From Clostridia bacterium (lineage in GTDB: Bacteria > Bacillota > Clostridia > Oscillospirales > Acutalibacteraceae): DNA of 64,000 bases. The notes beneath the pieces were generated by a model. It was not told the DNA's origin, did no database searches, and saw nothing but the letters and a program-made list of their open reading frames with translations. The DNA is taken from contig JAGAOT010000004.1 in the NCBI GenBank assembly GCA_017623615.1, positions 21,902 to 85,901 on the forward strand. The letters are read 5' to 3'. A program made the position numbers and the translations under genes. Each line of letters begins with the position of its first letter. Within the stretch, counting starts at the first letter, position 1. Positions 41,461 through 51,467 of the stretch are shown piece by piece.

Positions 41461-44400
41461 ATGAACTGTTATTCCGAAATTGCAAAATCCGTTCCCGAAT
41501 TTATGTCGCTTGCCAATGCGATTCGCAAAACCCGTCTGCCCTGCGGCGTGACGGGGCTTTCGCATATCCACAAGGCGCATGTGATTGCTTCAATGTGCAT
41601 GTGCCTGATGCAAAAGGCGGTTGCTCTTGTTCCCGACGAGGCAACGGCAACACGGCTGCGGCAGGATTTGGAGGGCTTCGGCGTTAATGCCCTGCACTAC
41701 CCTGCAAGGGATTTTTCGTTCCGAACGCTCGAAACGGTTTCAAGAGAATATGAGCATGCGCGCCTGAAAGTGCTGGATAAAATGCTTTCGGGTGATTTTG
41801 ACGTTGTTGTGCTGTCCGCGGAGGCGGCAATGCAGCTCACAGTACCCCGTGAAAGGCTCATGGGCAGCAGCTTTTCCGTTGAGGCGGGCGAGGATTATGA
41901 CTCCGACGAGCTTATAACGAGCCTTGTTGCCTGCGGCTATACCCGCGCGGAGCAGGTTGATGGCGCGGGGCAGTTCGCTTTAAGGGGAGGAATACTCGAC
42001 TTCTTTCCGCCCGATTCAAAGCAGCCCTGCCGAATAGAGTTCTGGGGCGACACGGTGGACAGCATTTCGTTCTTCGACCCCGAAACGCAGCGCAGAACAG
42101 AAACCGCAGACGAAATCCGCATAACTCCGGCAAGAGAAATTCTTTGCTCGGAGCAGATGCTTTGCGCCCTGATTGAAAATCATATCGCGGAGAATAAAAT
42201 AAAGGGCGAGGCGCTCAAAAATCTTAATGACGATATCGCAAAAATGAATGACGGAATCCGTCTTTCCTCAGCCGATAAATATATGCCGCTTATTTACCCG
42301 AAGGCTTCGAGCATTTTCGACTACGCAAAGGGCTGCATGCTTTTTGTCTGCGAAAGCTTTTCGGTTAAGGATAAATTCAACGCCGCCTGCCAGCTTATGA
42401 ATGAAACCGTCAAGGGGTTGTTCCAAGACGGAACGCTGTGCAAGGGGCTTGACCGCTACGGCATTCAGCTCCACGAGCTTTTTTCTGTTTATGAAAAAAC
42501 GGGCGCGGTTTATCTTGATAACCTGCCCCGCGGCAGCTTTGACACGCCCGTTAAGGAGCTTATAACTTTCACCGCAAAGCAGATAAGCCCGTGGAACGGA
42601 ACTTTTTCGGCTATCTTTGACGATTTGAACGCAATACGCGGCAGATTGGGTCACACCTGCGCCGTGCTTGCGGGCACGGACAAGGCGGCAAAAACCCTTG
42701 CAGATGACCTTGAAAATGAGGGTATTCCCGCAATTTTCTGCCCCGTTCCCCCTGCAGAGCTTCCGCAAAAAACGGTTTGCGTTATTCCCGGCGGATTTTC
42801 GGCAGGCTTTGAATATCCGAACGCAAAATTCACCCTTATTTCATACAGAAGCAGAACGGTCACCAAAAACCGCGTTGCTTCAACAAAGAGGGGCAAAAAT
42901 GCGTTTAACAACCTTGACGAGCTTCACAGAGGCGAATATGTTGTTCACGCCACCCACGGCATAGGCATTTTTGAGGGAATACAGACCCTTGAAGCGTCGG
43001 GAACAACAAAGGACTACATTAAAATACGTTATGACAAGGGCGATAATCTTTATGTGCCAGTAACCCAGCTTGACCAGGTTTCAAAATATATCGGACCGAA
43101 AAACGACGACAAGCCGCTCAAATTGAGCAAGCTCGGCGGCAAGGACTGGCAGAAGGCAAGGACAAAGGTCAAAGGCGCGGTCAAGGATATGGCGAAGGAG
43201 CTTATCGAGCTTTATTCCAAGCGAATTAAGGTTCAGGGCCACGCTTTTTCGCAGGATATTGATATGCAGAGCGATTTTGAGCGCCGCTTCGAGTTTGTTG
43301 AAACGGATGACCAGCTTCGCTGCATTCACGAAATAAAAAAGGATATGGAAAAGCCCTATCCAATGGACAGACTGCTCTGCGGTGACGTCGGCTTCGGCAA
43401 AACAGAGGTTGCCCTGCGCGCCGTTTTCAAGTGCATCGCTGACGGCAAGCAATGCGCAATACTTGTGCCGACAACCATTCTTGCCCTGCAGCATTATCAA
43501 ACAATTTTGAGGCGGTTTGAAGGCTTCCCTATTGAGGCGGGCATGCTTTCGCGCTTCTGCACAAAAAAAGAAATTGAAAAAACATTGAACGGCTTGCGCC
43601 GCGGCTCGGTTGACGTTGTTGTGGGCACCCACCGCATCATTTCAAAGGACGTTCAGTTCCGCGATTTGGGTCTTATCATCGTTGACGAGGAGCAGCGCTT
43701 CGGTGTTGCACAGAAAGAAAAGCTCAAAACCGCGTTCCCCGCCGTTGACGTTTTAACCCTCACCGCAACGCCAATCCCCAGAACGCTCAACATGGCGATG
43801 ACGGGAATCCGCGACATGTCCGTGCTTGAAGAAGCTCCGCAGGACAGACTGCCCGTTCAGACCTATGTTATCGAGCATAACATGCCCGTGCTTGTTCAGG
43901 CAATGGAGCAGGAGCTTCGCCGCGGAGGTCAGGTTTATTACCTTTATAACCGCGTTGAGGATATCGAGAAAAAGGCGGCGGAAATCAAAGCCATGCTGCC
44001 CGATGCGAATGTGGGCATAGGTCACGGCAAAATGAGCGAGGATGAGCTAAGCGAGGTCTGGCGCAGGCTTCTTGAGGGCGAAATAGATATTCTTGTTTGC
44101 ACAACGATAATTGAAACGGGCGTCGACGTGCCAAATGCAAACACGCTTATTATTGAAAATGCGGACAGAATGGGTCTTGCACAGCTTCACCAGATTAGGG
44201 GCAGGGTTGGGCGCTCTTCGCGCAGAGCGAGCGCATATTTCACCTTCACCCGCGGAAAGCAGTTGAGCGAAATTGCAACACGCAGGCTTGATTCGATAAG
44301 AGAATTTACGGAGTTCGGCTCGGGCTTCCACATCGCAATGCGCGACCTTGAATTGAGAGGCGCGGGCAACGTGCTCGGCGCAAATCAGCACGGCCATATG

Positions 44401-44931
44401 GAATCCGTCGGCTACGAAATGTATGTTAAACTGCTTGAGCAGGCAATCGCGGAGGAAAAGGGCGAAAAGCCCGCAACCCCCGAAAAGGACTGCGTTATCG
44501 ACCTGCCGATTGATGCTCATATTCCCGATGATTATATTGAAAGCGTGCCGCAGAGGCTTCAGATTTACCGCCGAATTGCGGATATCAAAACCGATGATGA
44601 TGCATCCGACGTTATAGACGAGCTTGTGGACCGCTTCGGCGACCCGCCGCCGTGCGTTGAGGGGCTTATACGCATTGCCCTGCTTCGCGGAAAGGCGGCA
44701 AGGCACGATATTTATGAGATTACCATGCAGAGCGACAGAATTATTTTCAAGATAAGCTCGCTCGATATGGAGAAAATTGCGCTTGCATCATCCCATTTCA
44801 AGGGCAGGTTTGTTGTCAGCGCGGGCGGCGGCAAGCCGCAGATTTCCGTGCGTTTGCTCAAAGGCGAAAACCGCCTCGGGCTTATCCAGAGAGTGCTGGA
44901 TTATATGGATAAAGAAATTCAGAAAGGCTGA
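41461..44931 (+). CDS. mfd: Transcription-repair coupling factor Mfd
   Basis: 1156 residues, the usual full length. N-terminal UvrB-homology module (GQFALRGGILDFFP, EFWGDTVDSISFFD), RNA-polymerase-interacting domain (HRGEYVVHATHGIGIFEGI, YDKGDNLYVPVTQLDQVSKY), then the RecG-like motor with Walker A CGDVGFGKTEVALR, DEEQRFG, TATPIPRTLNM, GHGKM and QIRGRVGRS, and a C-terminal TRCF domain. It removes stalled RNA polymerase at lesions and recruits UvrA. Followed 4 bp later by a secreted hydrolase gene. Confidence 0.97.
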   Translation: MNCYSEIAKSVPEFMSLANAIRKTRLPCGVTGLSHIHKAHVIASMCMCLMQKAVALVPDEATATRLRQDLEGFGVNALHYPARDFSFRTLETVSREYEHARLKVLDKMLSGDFDVVVLSAEAAMQLTVPRERLMGSSFSVEAGEDYDSDELITSLVACGYTRAEQVDGAGQFALRGGILDFFPPDSKQPCRIEFWGDTVDSISFFDPETQRRTETADEIRITPAREILCSEQMLCALIENHIAENKIKGEALKNLNDDIAKMNDGIRLSSADKYMPLIYPKASSIFDYAKGCMLFVCESFSVKDKFNAACQLMNETVKGLFQDGTLCKGLDRYGIQLHELFSVYEKTGAVYLDNLPRGSFDTPVKELITFTAKQISPWNGTFSAIFDDLNAIRGRLGHTCAVLAGTDKAAKTLADDLENEGIPAIFCPVPPAELPQKTVCVIPGGFSAGFEYPNAKFTLISYRSRTVTKNRVASTKRGKNAFNNLDELHRGEYVVHATHGIGIFEGIQTLEASGTTKDYIKIRYDKGDNLYVPVTQLDQVSKYIGPKNDDKPLKLSKLGGKDWQKARTKVKGAVKDMAKELIELYSKRIKVQGHAFSQDIDMQSDFERRFEFVETDDQLRCIHEIKKDMEKPYPMDRLLCGDVGFGKTEVALRAVFKCIADGKQCAILVPTTILALQHYQTILRRFEGFPIEAGMLSRFCTKKEIEKTLNGLRRGSVDVVVGTHRIISKDVQFRDLGLIIVDEEQRFGVAQKEKLKTAFPAVDVLTLTATPIPRTLNMAMTGIRDMSVLEEAPQDRLPVQTYVIEHNMPVLVQAMEQELRRGGQVYYLYNRVEDIEKKAAEIKAMLPDANVGIGHGKMSEDELSEVWRRLLEGEIDILVCTTIIETGVDVPNANTLIIENADRMGLAQLHQIRGRVGRSSRRASAYFTFTRGKQLSEIATRRLDSIREFTEFGSGFHIAMRDLELRGAGNVLGANQHGHMESVGYEMYVKLLEQAIAEEKGEKPATPEKDCVIDLPIDAHIPDDYIESVPQRLQIYRRIADIKTDDDASDVIDELVDRFGDPPPCVEGLIRIALLRGKAARHDIYEITMQSDRIIFKISSLDMEKIALASSHFKGRFVVSAGGGKPQISVRLLKGENRLGLIQRVLDYMDKEIQKG

Positions 44932-44935
44932 TATT

Positions 44936-46843
44936 ATGAAAAAGTTTTTATGCATCGTTCTTTCTCTTGCGGGTGTCTTTTCTTCCTGCGTGATAATGGC
45001 TTCGGCTTCGGGCGAGGTTAAGGGCGAGATAAGCGAATACCCCGTTATCATCGTGCCCGGCTACAGCTCAACCAACCTCTATTACGGCGACAGCCTTGAA
45101 ACGGGCGAAAGCGTGTGGGGGCTTGACTGGGACCATGTTTTAAGCCGCGTTTTTGCAAGAATTGCCGAGCTCGGCATCGGTCTGGGCGCGCTGACTGTCG
45201 GCAATGCGGAATATATTTCCGATGTGCTTGCCGAGGAAATGAATGTGCTTTTTGAAAAGCTTCGCTGCAACCCCGACGGCACAAGCGCATATGAGCTTCA
45301 TCAGGACTACACAGCCGCCGCGGATAAAAACAGCGCATATCTGCGAGAAAATGTTCCCGACGGCAAATATCAGCAGGAAACAGAGATTGCCGCCGAAATT
45401 GCCGAATATATCGGCTATGAAAACATCTATAATTTCAGCAGCGATTTCAGAATGGGCGCGGAATACTGCGCGGGTCTGCTGGATGAATTTATTCAGTCCG
45501 TTAAAGAGCACAGCGGCAAGGACAAGGTTAACCTTTTCGCCGTCAGCCACGGCGGTCAGGTAACCGCCACATACCTCAACATTTACGGCCGGAAGGGCGA
45601 TGTTGACAATGCTGTTTTAACCGTTCCTGCCATCGGCGGCGCGGGCATTGCCTATGATGCGATGAACGCAACGGTTGAGTTTGACGAAGAATGCCTTCTC
45701 CGCTTTATCGAAAACGGCACAATGACCGAGGAAAACTATAACTGGCTTGTCAAGGCAAATCAGCTTGGCTTTGTTGACATTCTTCTCAACTCCCTTTTCC
45801 CGAAAATCATGCCCACCCTCGGCTATTGGGGCAGCCTTTGGGACTTTATTCCCATTCATAAATATGAAGAATCAAAAGCCAATCTTCTTGATAAGGAAGA
45901 AAGCGCAAGGCTTATTGAGATAAGCGACCGCTTCCACTACGAGCTTTTGCCCACAATGGACGAAAAGCTTGCCGAATGCATCGAAAACGGCATGAATATT
46001 TCAATCATCGCGGGCACGGGCAACCGAATTGTTACGGGTCTGCCTGAGGATTCGGACGGCATTATCACAACGGCGGCTTCAACCGGCGCAACCTGCGCAC
46101 CCTACGGCAAGCGATTTGCCGACGGCTATGTTCAGATTAACGGCTGCGGCGGCAAAAACAAGGTTTCGCCCTCAATGACGATTGATGCTTCAACCGCATA
46201 TCTGCCCGATAACACCTGGTTTGTGGACGGGCTTTTCCACGGCATGACCTACAAAGACGACTACACAAGGGTTTTGATGATGACCCTGTTGCTGACGGAT
46301 GATATCACCGACGTTTATTCAAACGAAAGCTTTCCGCAGTTCAAGTATTCCACCAATCCGTCGCACACCGTGCATGCATCCTTCGGCGGCTGTGCCGAGG
46401 GCATGATTACGGGCGATGCGCAGAAGCTTGTTGTTGAAAACGTATGCAAAAACTCAAATGTAAGAATAGTTGCGGTTTCATGCGAGGGTCTTGACCTTAA
46501 ATTCAAGGTGAATCCCTTCAAAAAGCTTGCACCGGGCGAGAAAACCGAGATTGAGTTCAGCGGCGAAATCCCCGCAGAGGCGGCAAGGGCTGTCGGCATA
46601 ACAGTTTATTACCGTATGGATAACATCACCCCCACGGGCTACAGAAATCAGACCTTTACCCTTGATAACGGTGCGGCTGTTGCCGATGAGGGCGGCTTCA
46701 GACGAGCGGAGCCTGCAACACCGTTTGATATTCTTATCGGCGACGATTTTGATGCAATCCTGCGCAAGCTCGGTTTGAAAGAGTTGTTTTCGATGGTTTA
46801 CACCATAGTGTATTTCTGGAGTCAGGCACTTTGGGTGTTTTAA
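44936..46843 (+). CDS. Secreted alpha/beta hydrolase (lipase/acyltransferase-like)
   Basis: 635 residues. Signal peptide MKKFLCIVLSLAGVFSS..ASA. The alpha/beta hydrolase part starts YPVIIVPGYSSTNLYYG (oxyanion strand) and has the nucleophile elbow AVSHGGQ with Ser204, in which the first Gly of GxSxG is Ala. The His near DGLFHGMTY is a candidate for the triad. It resembles LCAT/PGAP1-type lipases or wax-ester-like acyltransferases. C-terminal beta region (about 500-600) and a final hydrophobic stretch (LFSMVYTIVYFWSQALWVF) that may anchor it. The true start is the ATG with GAAAGG upstream, 4 bp after mfd. Confidence 0.8.
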   Translation: MKKFLCIVLSLAGVFSSCVIMASASGEVKGEISEYPVIIVPGYSSTNLYYGDSLETGESVWGLDWDHVLSRVFARIAELGIGLGALTVGNAEYISDVLAEEMNVLFEKLRCNPDGTSAYELHQDYTAAADKNSAYLRENVPDGKYQQETEIAAEIAEYIGYENIYNFSSDFRMGAEYCAGLLDEFIQSVKEHSGKDKVNLFAVSHGGQVTATYLNIYGRKGDVDNAVLTVPAIGGAGIAYDAMNATVEFDEECLLRFIENGTMTEENYNWLVKANQLGFVDILLNSLFPKIMPTLGYWGSLWDFIPIHKYEESKANLLDKEESARLIEISDRFHYELLPTMDEKLAECIENGMNISIIAGTGNRIVTGLPEDSDGIITTAASTGATCAPYGKRFADGYVQINGCGGKNKVSPSMTIDASTAYLPDNTWFVDGLFHGMTYKDDYTRVLMMTLLLTDDITDVYSNESFPQFKYSTNPSHTVHASFGGCAEGMITGDAQKLVVENVCKNSNVRIVAVSCEGLDLKFKVNPFKKLAPGEKTEIEFSGEIPAEAARAVGITVYYRMDNITPTGYRNQTFTLDNGAAVADEGGFRRAEPATPFDILIGDDFDAILRKLGLKELFSMVYTIVYFWSQALWVF

Positions 46844-46876
46844 TTAACAACGGCGGTTGATTTTGCCGTAAAAAGA

Positions 46877-46943
46877 GTAGGGGCGGATATTATCCGCCCG
46901 TCAAAATTGATATTATGTAGGGGTCGATGCCAACATCGACCCT
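46877..46943. repeat. Two REP-like palindromes before the ATPase stop
   Basis: 46877-46900 (GTAG head, GGGCGGATA stem) and 46917-46943 (GTAG head, GGGTCGATG stem). The second touches the stop codon of the converging ATPase gene, so it lies in the 3' ends of both transcripts. Confidence 0.85.
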
Positions 46944-49558
46944 TATTTTGTTTTCATATTTATTATTTTCCCTGCTTCCCCCACCGCAAGAGTGACAAGC
47001 GACAAGGCGGCAACAATGAGCCATTGTATGGGTGTAAGCGGAGTAACCCCGAAAATATCGGCAAGCGGGGGTATGATAACCACCGACGCCTGCACCGCCG
47101 TGCAGAGAATAACCGCAAGGTTCATTATTCTGTTGGAGAAAATGCCCGCCTTATAAAGCGGCAGAGAGGAGCGCATGTTGACGGAGTGGAAAATTTCGCA
47201 AAAGCTTAAGGTGCAGAAAGCCATTGTTCTGCCCAAAACAATATTTTCAGCTCCGAACATGAAAAGTCCGATTGAATAGGCGAGCATGGTCAAAACGCCG
47301 ATAACAAGCCCCTCAAGAGAAATATCAAGCCATAAACCGTCAGAGAAGAAGCCCTTGCTCGGCGAGATAGGCTTGCGGGTCATTATTGTTTTTTCTGTTT
47401 TTTCCGTGCCGAGTGCCATTGCGGGCAGGGAATCCGTAACAAGGTTAACCCACAAAAGCTGTATGGGTATCAGCGGCGGCGCAAAGCCGAGAAGCGAAGC
47501 GGCAAACACCGCCAGAATTTCGCCGATATTGGTGCCGAGCAGGAAATGAACGGCTTTTTTGATGTTGTCATATATCCCGCGCCCCTGCTCAACGGCTTTT
47601 ACTATGGTTGCAAAGTTATCGTCTGTCAGAATCATATCGGCGGCATTTTTTGCAACGTCCGTGCCGTTTTTGCCCATTGCGCAGCCGATATCCGCCGCCT
47701 TGAGCGCGGGTGCATCGTTAACGCCGTCGCCCGTCATGGCAACAATTTCGCCGCGGGCGCGGAAAGCCTTGACAATTCTGACCTTGTGCTCTGGGCTGAC
47801 CCTTGCAAAAACGCGGCAATCGGCAATTTCATGCGCAAGCTGTGTGTCGCTCATGGTGTCAAGCTGTGCTCCCGTCATTGCGCGGCTGTCATTTTCAAAA
47901 ATGCCGAGCTTTTTTGAAACGGCGCAGGCGGTTACGATGTGGTCACCCGTAATCATAACGGGGGTTATCCCCGCGCGTTTGCAGGTTTCAACCGCTTTTG
48001 CCGCCTCGGGTCGCGGAGGGTCGGTCATTCCGATAAGCCCGAGAAATATAAGATTATTTTCTTCAAATCCGTCCGATGCGCTTCGGTATGCAACGGCGAT
48101 AACTCTCAACGCATCCCGCGCCATCTGCTCGTTTTGCTCGTCTATTCTGCGGCGCAGGGCGGCGGATATCGGCAAAACCGAGCCGCCTATGCTAACCCGC
48201 GTGCACCTTGCGGCAACAACATCGGGCGCACCCTTGACGATAAGCACGCTTTCGCCGCCGACGGTGTTTACGGTTGACATCAGCTTGCGCTCGCTGGAAA
48301 ACGGGTTTTCATGCCGTCGCGGATATTTTTCCGCAGGTGCAAAAATGTTTTCGCCCGCGTAATGCGCCGCGCTCAGAATTGCGGTTTCCGTCGGGTCGCC
48401 GCTGAAAACAACGCTTTTTCCTTTTTTTGAGGCGCGTGAATTGTTGCAAAGCGAGCCGAGCAAAAGCATGTGCCGTGCCTCATCGCCGCTTTGCAGTATT
48501 TCCTGCCGCGCATTTCTTATCTGCGTAACGCTCATTTTGTTTTGCGTCAGGGTGCCCGTTTTGTCAGAGCAGATAACGGTTGCCGCGCCGAGCGTTTCAA
48601 CCGCGGGCAGGTGGCGGATTATCGCGTTGCTTTTTGCCATGCGCTGAACGCCCATTGACAGCACAATCGTGACAATCGCTGGCAGACCCTCGGGGATTGC
48701 CGCAACCGCAAGGCTGACCGACAGCATGAATGACGGCAGAAGCCCGCTTTTTCGGAAAATTCCGAGGATAAACACAAAAGCGCATATCACCAACGCGCCG
48801 ATACCGAGAGCCTTGCCTATCTTTTCAAGGCGTAGCTGGAGCGGAGTCTGCGGCGAATCCTCGCTTGCAAGCAGGTGGGCGATTTTGCCGACCTGCGTAT
48901 TCATTCCCGTTTCCGTTACAACGGCTGTGCAGTTGCCCGCCATAACAGTGGTTGATGAAAAAACCATGTTTTTTCTGTCCGCAGGCGCGCAGTCTGCGGG
49001 AAAAACTGCTTCCGCATCCTTTTCGCACGGCTCGGATTCGCCCGTCAGCGCGCTTTCCTGCACCTTTAAGCCGCTGCATGAAATCAGCCTTGCATCCGCG
49101 GGCACCATGTCGCCGCTTTCAAGAAATATTATATCTCCCGCCACAAGCTGTGACGAGGGGATTTTTTTTATCTTGCCGCCGCGCTTAACGCATGCCGAGG
49201 GAGCGGAAAGCTTTTGCAGAGCCTCAATCGCTTTTTCTGCTCTCCGCTCCTGATAAACGCCTATCGCGGCATTCAGAATAACGATTGATAAAATTACAAC
49301 GGGTTCAACAAAATCGCCGTTGCCTTCCAAAATCCCCGTTAAAAAAGAGATGATGCAGGCAATGAACAGAATTATAACGCAAAAATCCGAAAACTGCGCC
49401 AAAAACTGTTTCAGAATCGAAGGCTTCTTTTTATCCGCAAGCCTGTTTTCGCCCGATTCCTCCAGCCTCTTTTTTGCCGTTTGCTCATTTAACCCCTTGT
49501 CAACATCCGACTTGAGCTTTTGCACTGCCTGCGGTGCCGATACGGAATGCCAATCCAT
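46943..49558 (-). CDS. Cation-transporting P-type ATPase (P2, calcium type)
   Basis: 871 residues. N-terminal cation-ATPase domain, actuator loop ALTGESEPCEKDA, phosphorylation site CSDKTGTLTQ with Asp332, KGAPDVVAARC nucleotide site, MITGDHIVTA and MTGDGVNDAPALKAADIG hinge. Membrane helix M4 has PEGLPAIV and M5/M6 the residues of P2A Ca2+ pumps (NIGEILAVF, LLWVNLVTDSLPAMALG). It exports Ca2+ (possibly Mn2+) from the cytoplasm. Length and motifs complete. Confidence 0.94.
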   Translation of the reverse strand: MDWHSVSAPQAVQKLKSDVDKGLNEQTAKKRLEESGENRLADKKKPSILKQFLAQFSDFCVIILFIACIISFLTGILEGNGDFVEPVVILSIVILNAAIGVYQERRAEKAIEALQKLSAPSACVKRGGKIKKIPSSQLVAGDIIFLESGDMVPADARLISCSGLKVQESALTGESEPCEKDAEAVFPADCAPADRKNMVFSSTTVMAGNCTAVVTETGMNTQVGKIAHLLASEDSPQTPLQLRLEKIGKALGIGALVICAFVFILGIFRKSGLLPSFMLSVSLAVAAIPEGLPAIVTIVLSMGVQRMAKSNAIIRHLPAVETLGAATVICSDKTGTLTQNKMSVTQIRNARQEILQSGDEARHMLLLGSLCNNSRASKKGKSVVFSGDPTETAILSAAHYAGENIFAPAEKYPRRHENPFSSERKLMSTVNTVGGESVLIVKGAPDVVAARCTRVSIGGSVLPISAALRRRIDEQNEQMARDALRVIAVAYRSASDGFEENNLIFLGLIGMTDPPRPEAAKAVETCKRAGITPVMITGDHIVTACAVSKKLGIFENDSRAMTGAQLDTMSDTQLAHEIADCRVFARVSPEHKVRIVKAFRARGEIVAMTGDGVNDAPALKAADIGCAMGKNGTDVAKNAADMILTDDNFATIVKAVEQGRGIYDNIKKAVHFLLGTNIGEILAVFAASLLGFAPPLIPIQLLWVNLVTDSLPAMALGTEKTEKTIMTRKPISPSKGFFSDGLWLDISLEGLVIGVLTMLAYSIGLFMFGAENIVLGRTMAFCTLSFCEIFHSVNMRSSLPLYKAGIFSNRIMNLAVILCTAVQASVVIIPPLADIFGVTPLTPIQWLIVAALSLVTLAVGEAGKIINMKTK

Positions 49559-49613
49559 TTTTCTCTCCCTTTCCGCCGTGTTTTTGTCAAATTATATATA
49601 TTCGGCAAAGGGC

Positions 49614-49643
49614 AAAAAAATCCCCTCACGCGGGTGAGGGGAT
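49614..49643 (-). terminator. Intrinsic terminator of the AbrB-type gene
   Basis: ATCCCCTCAC (49620-49629) pairs with GTGAGGGGAT (49634-49643) across a 4-nt loop; on the minus strand a T run follows (A run 49614-49620). It lies 5 bp after the stop codon. Confidence 0.9.
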
Positions 49644-49648
49644 TGGAA

Positions 49649-49891
49649 TTATTTTGTTTTAAGCTTTTCAAGGCAGCTTCTGCAAATATATTTGCCTTCA
49701 AATTCTTGAAGCTCGTTTTCCGCTTTGCAGAAAATGCAGACGGCAACAGCCTTTCTGCAGATTATCTGCTTGCCGTCGGAGAAAATCTCCAATCTGCTGT
49801 GAGGGTCAAGCAAGCCAAGCTCTTTTCTGAACTGCTTGGGGATTACGATTCTGCCCATTTCATCAATTTCGCGAATAAATCCGGAGAACAT
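49649..49891 (-). CDS. AbrB/SpoVT-type transcription regulator with zinc-ribbon tail
   Basis: 80 residues. Swapped-hairpin DNA-binding domain SGFIREIDEMGRIVIPKQFRKELGL in the N-terminal half, then a C-terminal part with CIFC and CRSC pairs that can hold one zinc. AbrB/Abh/SpoVT proteins are transition-state and sporulation regulators; the added Cys tail occurs in Clostridia. The ATG at 49891 follows TTGGAGGTG. It is divergent from spmAB, so it may regulate that operon. Confidence 0.88.
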   Translation of the reverse strand: MFSGFIREIDEMGRIVIPKQFRKELGLLDPHSRLEIFSDGKQIICRKAVAVCIFCKAENELQEFEGKYICRSCLEKLKTK

Positions 49892-49918
49892 TAACAACAC
49901 CTCCAATACAATGATTAA

Positions 49919-49947
49919 TTTATACCATTTTTTGACATAAAAGTCAA
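49919..49947 (-). promoter_or_regulatory. Promoter of the AbrB-type regulator
   Basis: Minus strand: -35 TTGACT (49947-49942), 17-bp spacer, -10 TATAAA (49924-49919). The spacer contains the second half of a TTGAC...GTCAA dyad that could serve autoregulation. Confidence 0.75.
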
Positions 49948-50004
49948 CGAAAAAAGTAATATTTTGCGATTTTTTGAATATATCTTTAAAAAAGGAGTGG
50001 TCTG

Positions 50005-50601
50005 ATGCTGAATTACATTTGGGCGGGGATGGTTATATTTTCGGTTATTTCTGCGGCATTCGGCGGAAACGGTGAGGTTATTTCAAGCGCGATAATTTCA
50101 AGCGCGTCCGATGCGGTAACTCTATGCATAAGGCTCGGCGGCACAATCTGCCTTTGGGGCGGTCTTATGGAAATTGCAGAGGCTTCGGGGCTGACGGGAG
50201 CGGTCTGCCGTCTGCTTTCGCCGTTTTTAAAGATAGTTTTTCCGAAAATGGATATGAAAAGCAAAACGGCAAAGGCGATTTCAATGAACGTGACCGCAAA
50301 TCTGCTGGGTCTCGGCAACGCGGCAACCCCGCTGGGGCTTGAAGCGATGAAAAGACTGCAGGAAGAAAACGGCAAAAAGGACAGAGCGAGCGCGGATATG
50401 ATGAAGTTTGTTGTTATGAATTCGGCGGCATTTCATCTGATTCCGACAACCGTTGCTGCGCTTCGGCAGGACTACGGCTGCAAAACTCCGTTTGACATAA
50501 TGCCTGCCTCGTGGATTTCGTCTGCCGCCGCGCTTTTAGTGGGGCTGACAGCCGCCGTCATACTAATAAAGATTTCGGAGAGTGTGAAATGGAAAAAATA
50601 A
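50005..50601 (+). CDS. spmA: Spore maturation protein A
   Basis: 198 residues, nucleoside-recognition (Gate) membrane domain with several helices. Family motifs: LCIRLGGTICLWGGLMEIAE, MNVTANLLGLGNAATPLGLEA split over residues 91-111, and VVMNSAAFHLIPTTVAALR. SpmA and SpmB together are needed for full spore core dehydration and heat resistance. AAAAGGAG ribosome site; overlaps spmB by 13 nt. Confidence 0.95.
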   Translation: MLNYIWAGMVIFSVISAAFGGNGEVISSAIISSASDAVTLCIRLGGTICLWGGLMEIAEASGLTGAVCRLLSPFLKIVFPKMDMKSKTAKAISMNVTANLLGLGNAATPLGLEAMKRLQEENGKKDRASADMMKFVVMNSAAFHLIPTTVAALRQDYGCKTPFDIMPASWISSAAALLVGLTAAVILIKISESVKWKK

Positions 50602-51110
50602 CGTCATTTATTTTGCCTGCCGTAACTGCAGGGATTATTATTTTCGGGTTTGCAAAGGGGATAAAGGTTTTTGACTGCTTTGCCGCAGGGGTCAAAAAGG
50701 GGCTTTCCTCGGCAATAGGGCTTTTGCCGCCGCTGATGGGCTTGGTGCTTGGGGTTACAATGCTTCGGCAGTCGGGCGCGCTGGAGGTCATAACAAATAT
50801 GCTCCGTCCGCTTGCTCAAATAAGCGGAATCCCCGTTGATGTTTTGCCCTTGGCGGTTTTAAGCCCGATTTCTGGCAGCGGGTCGCTGACCATGTTTGAG
50901 CAGATACTTAAAAATTTCGGGCCCGATTCCTTTGAGGGGCGCGTTGCTTCGATAATAATGGGGTCAACAGAAACAACCTTTTATGCCGTTACGGTTTATT
51001 ACGGCTCTGTGGGAATAAAAAAAACCGGCATCACCGTGCCGGCTGCACTCCTCGCGGATATGACCTGCTTCGTTGTTTCAGCAATGAGCGCGGGGTTGTT
51101 CAATTCGTGA
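50589..51110 (+). CDS. spmB: Spore maturation protein B
   Basis: 173 residues, membrane protein of the same Gate family: AGVKKGLSSAIGLLPPLMGL, ISGIPVDVLPLAVLSPISGS and IIMGSTETTFYAVTVYYGSV. Partner of SpmA. The ATG at 50589 lies inside the end of spmA, next to a GGAGAG ribosome site. It is followed by a 276-bp inverted-repeat element. Confidence 0.95.
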   Translation: MEKITSFILPAVTAGIIIFGFAKGIKVFDCFAAGVKKGLSSAIGLLPPLMGLVLGVTMLRQSGALEVITNMLRPLAQISGIPVDVLPLAVLSPISGSGSLTMFEQILKNFGPDSFEGRVASIIMGSTETTFYAVTVYYGSVGIKKTGITVPAALLADMTCFVVSAMSAGLFNS

Positions 51111-51116
51111 TTTTTT

Positions 51117-51392
51117 AGAGTGGCGGGAGTAATCCGAACTGTGTTTTTTATCGGATGATTTCCGCCTTATTTTCGTTAAAATACTCGCAAATCCGTCAAG
51201 GATTTGCTCCGTTTTTGCCTTGATAAGCCAAAAATCCTCACGATAAAAAATCTTCGACCTGAAAGCGAAGGATTTTAAAATGATTTTTGGCGGTTGAGTG
51301 AGCAGGAAGGCTGGCGCCTTTCAATCACGAAACGCCGAAAAGCGATAAAAAGGCTCGCTTTCAGGCATAGTTCGAATTGCTCCCGCCACTCT
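51117..51392. repeat. 276-bp element with 27-bp terminal inverted repeats
   Basis: Left end 51117-51143 and right end 51366-51392 are inverted copies matching at 24 of 27 positions (both ends read AGAGTGGCGGGAG toward the inside). The interior has further self-complementary pieces (AAATCCGTCAAGGATTT, AAAATCATT-type and GCGATAAAAAGGCTCGC) but no ORF. It looks like a non-autonomous transposable element or a structured non-coding unit. A decayed REP-like fragment follows at 51411-51433. The gap 51111-51467 has no gene. Confidence 0.7.
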
Positions 51393-51467
51393 AACCGCAA
51401 TCATAATTCAGGGGATTAGTGAATCGCCCATACGAAATTACGAATTGAAGAAATCAGGTGTATAAAA

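Noticed and set aside
51411-51433. Another REP-like palindrome
   Set aside because: It keeps GAATCGCCC and TAC but the opposite arm is degraded, so it is counted only as a decayed remnant.
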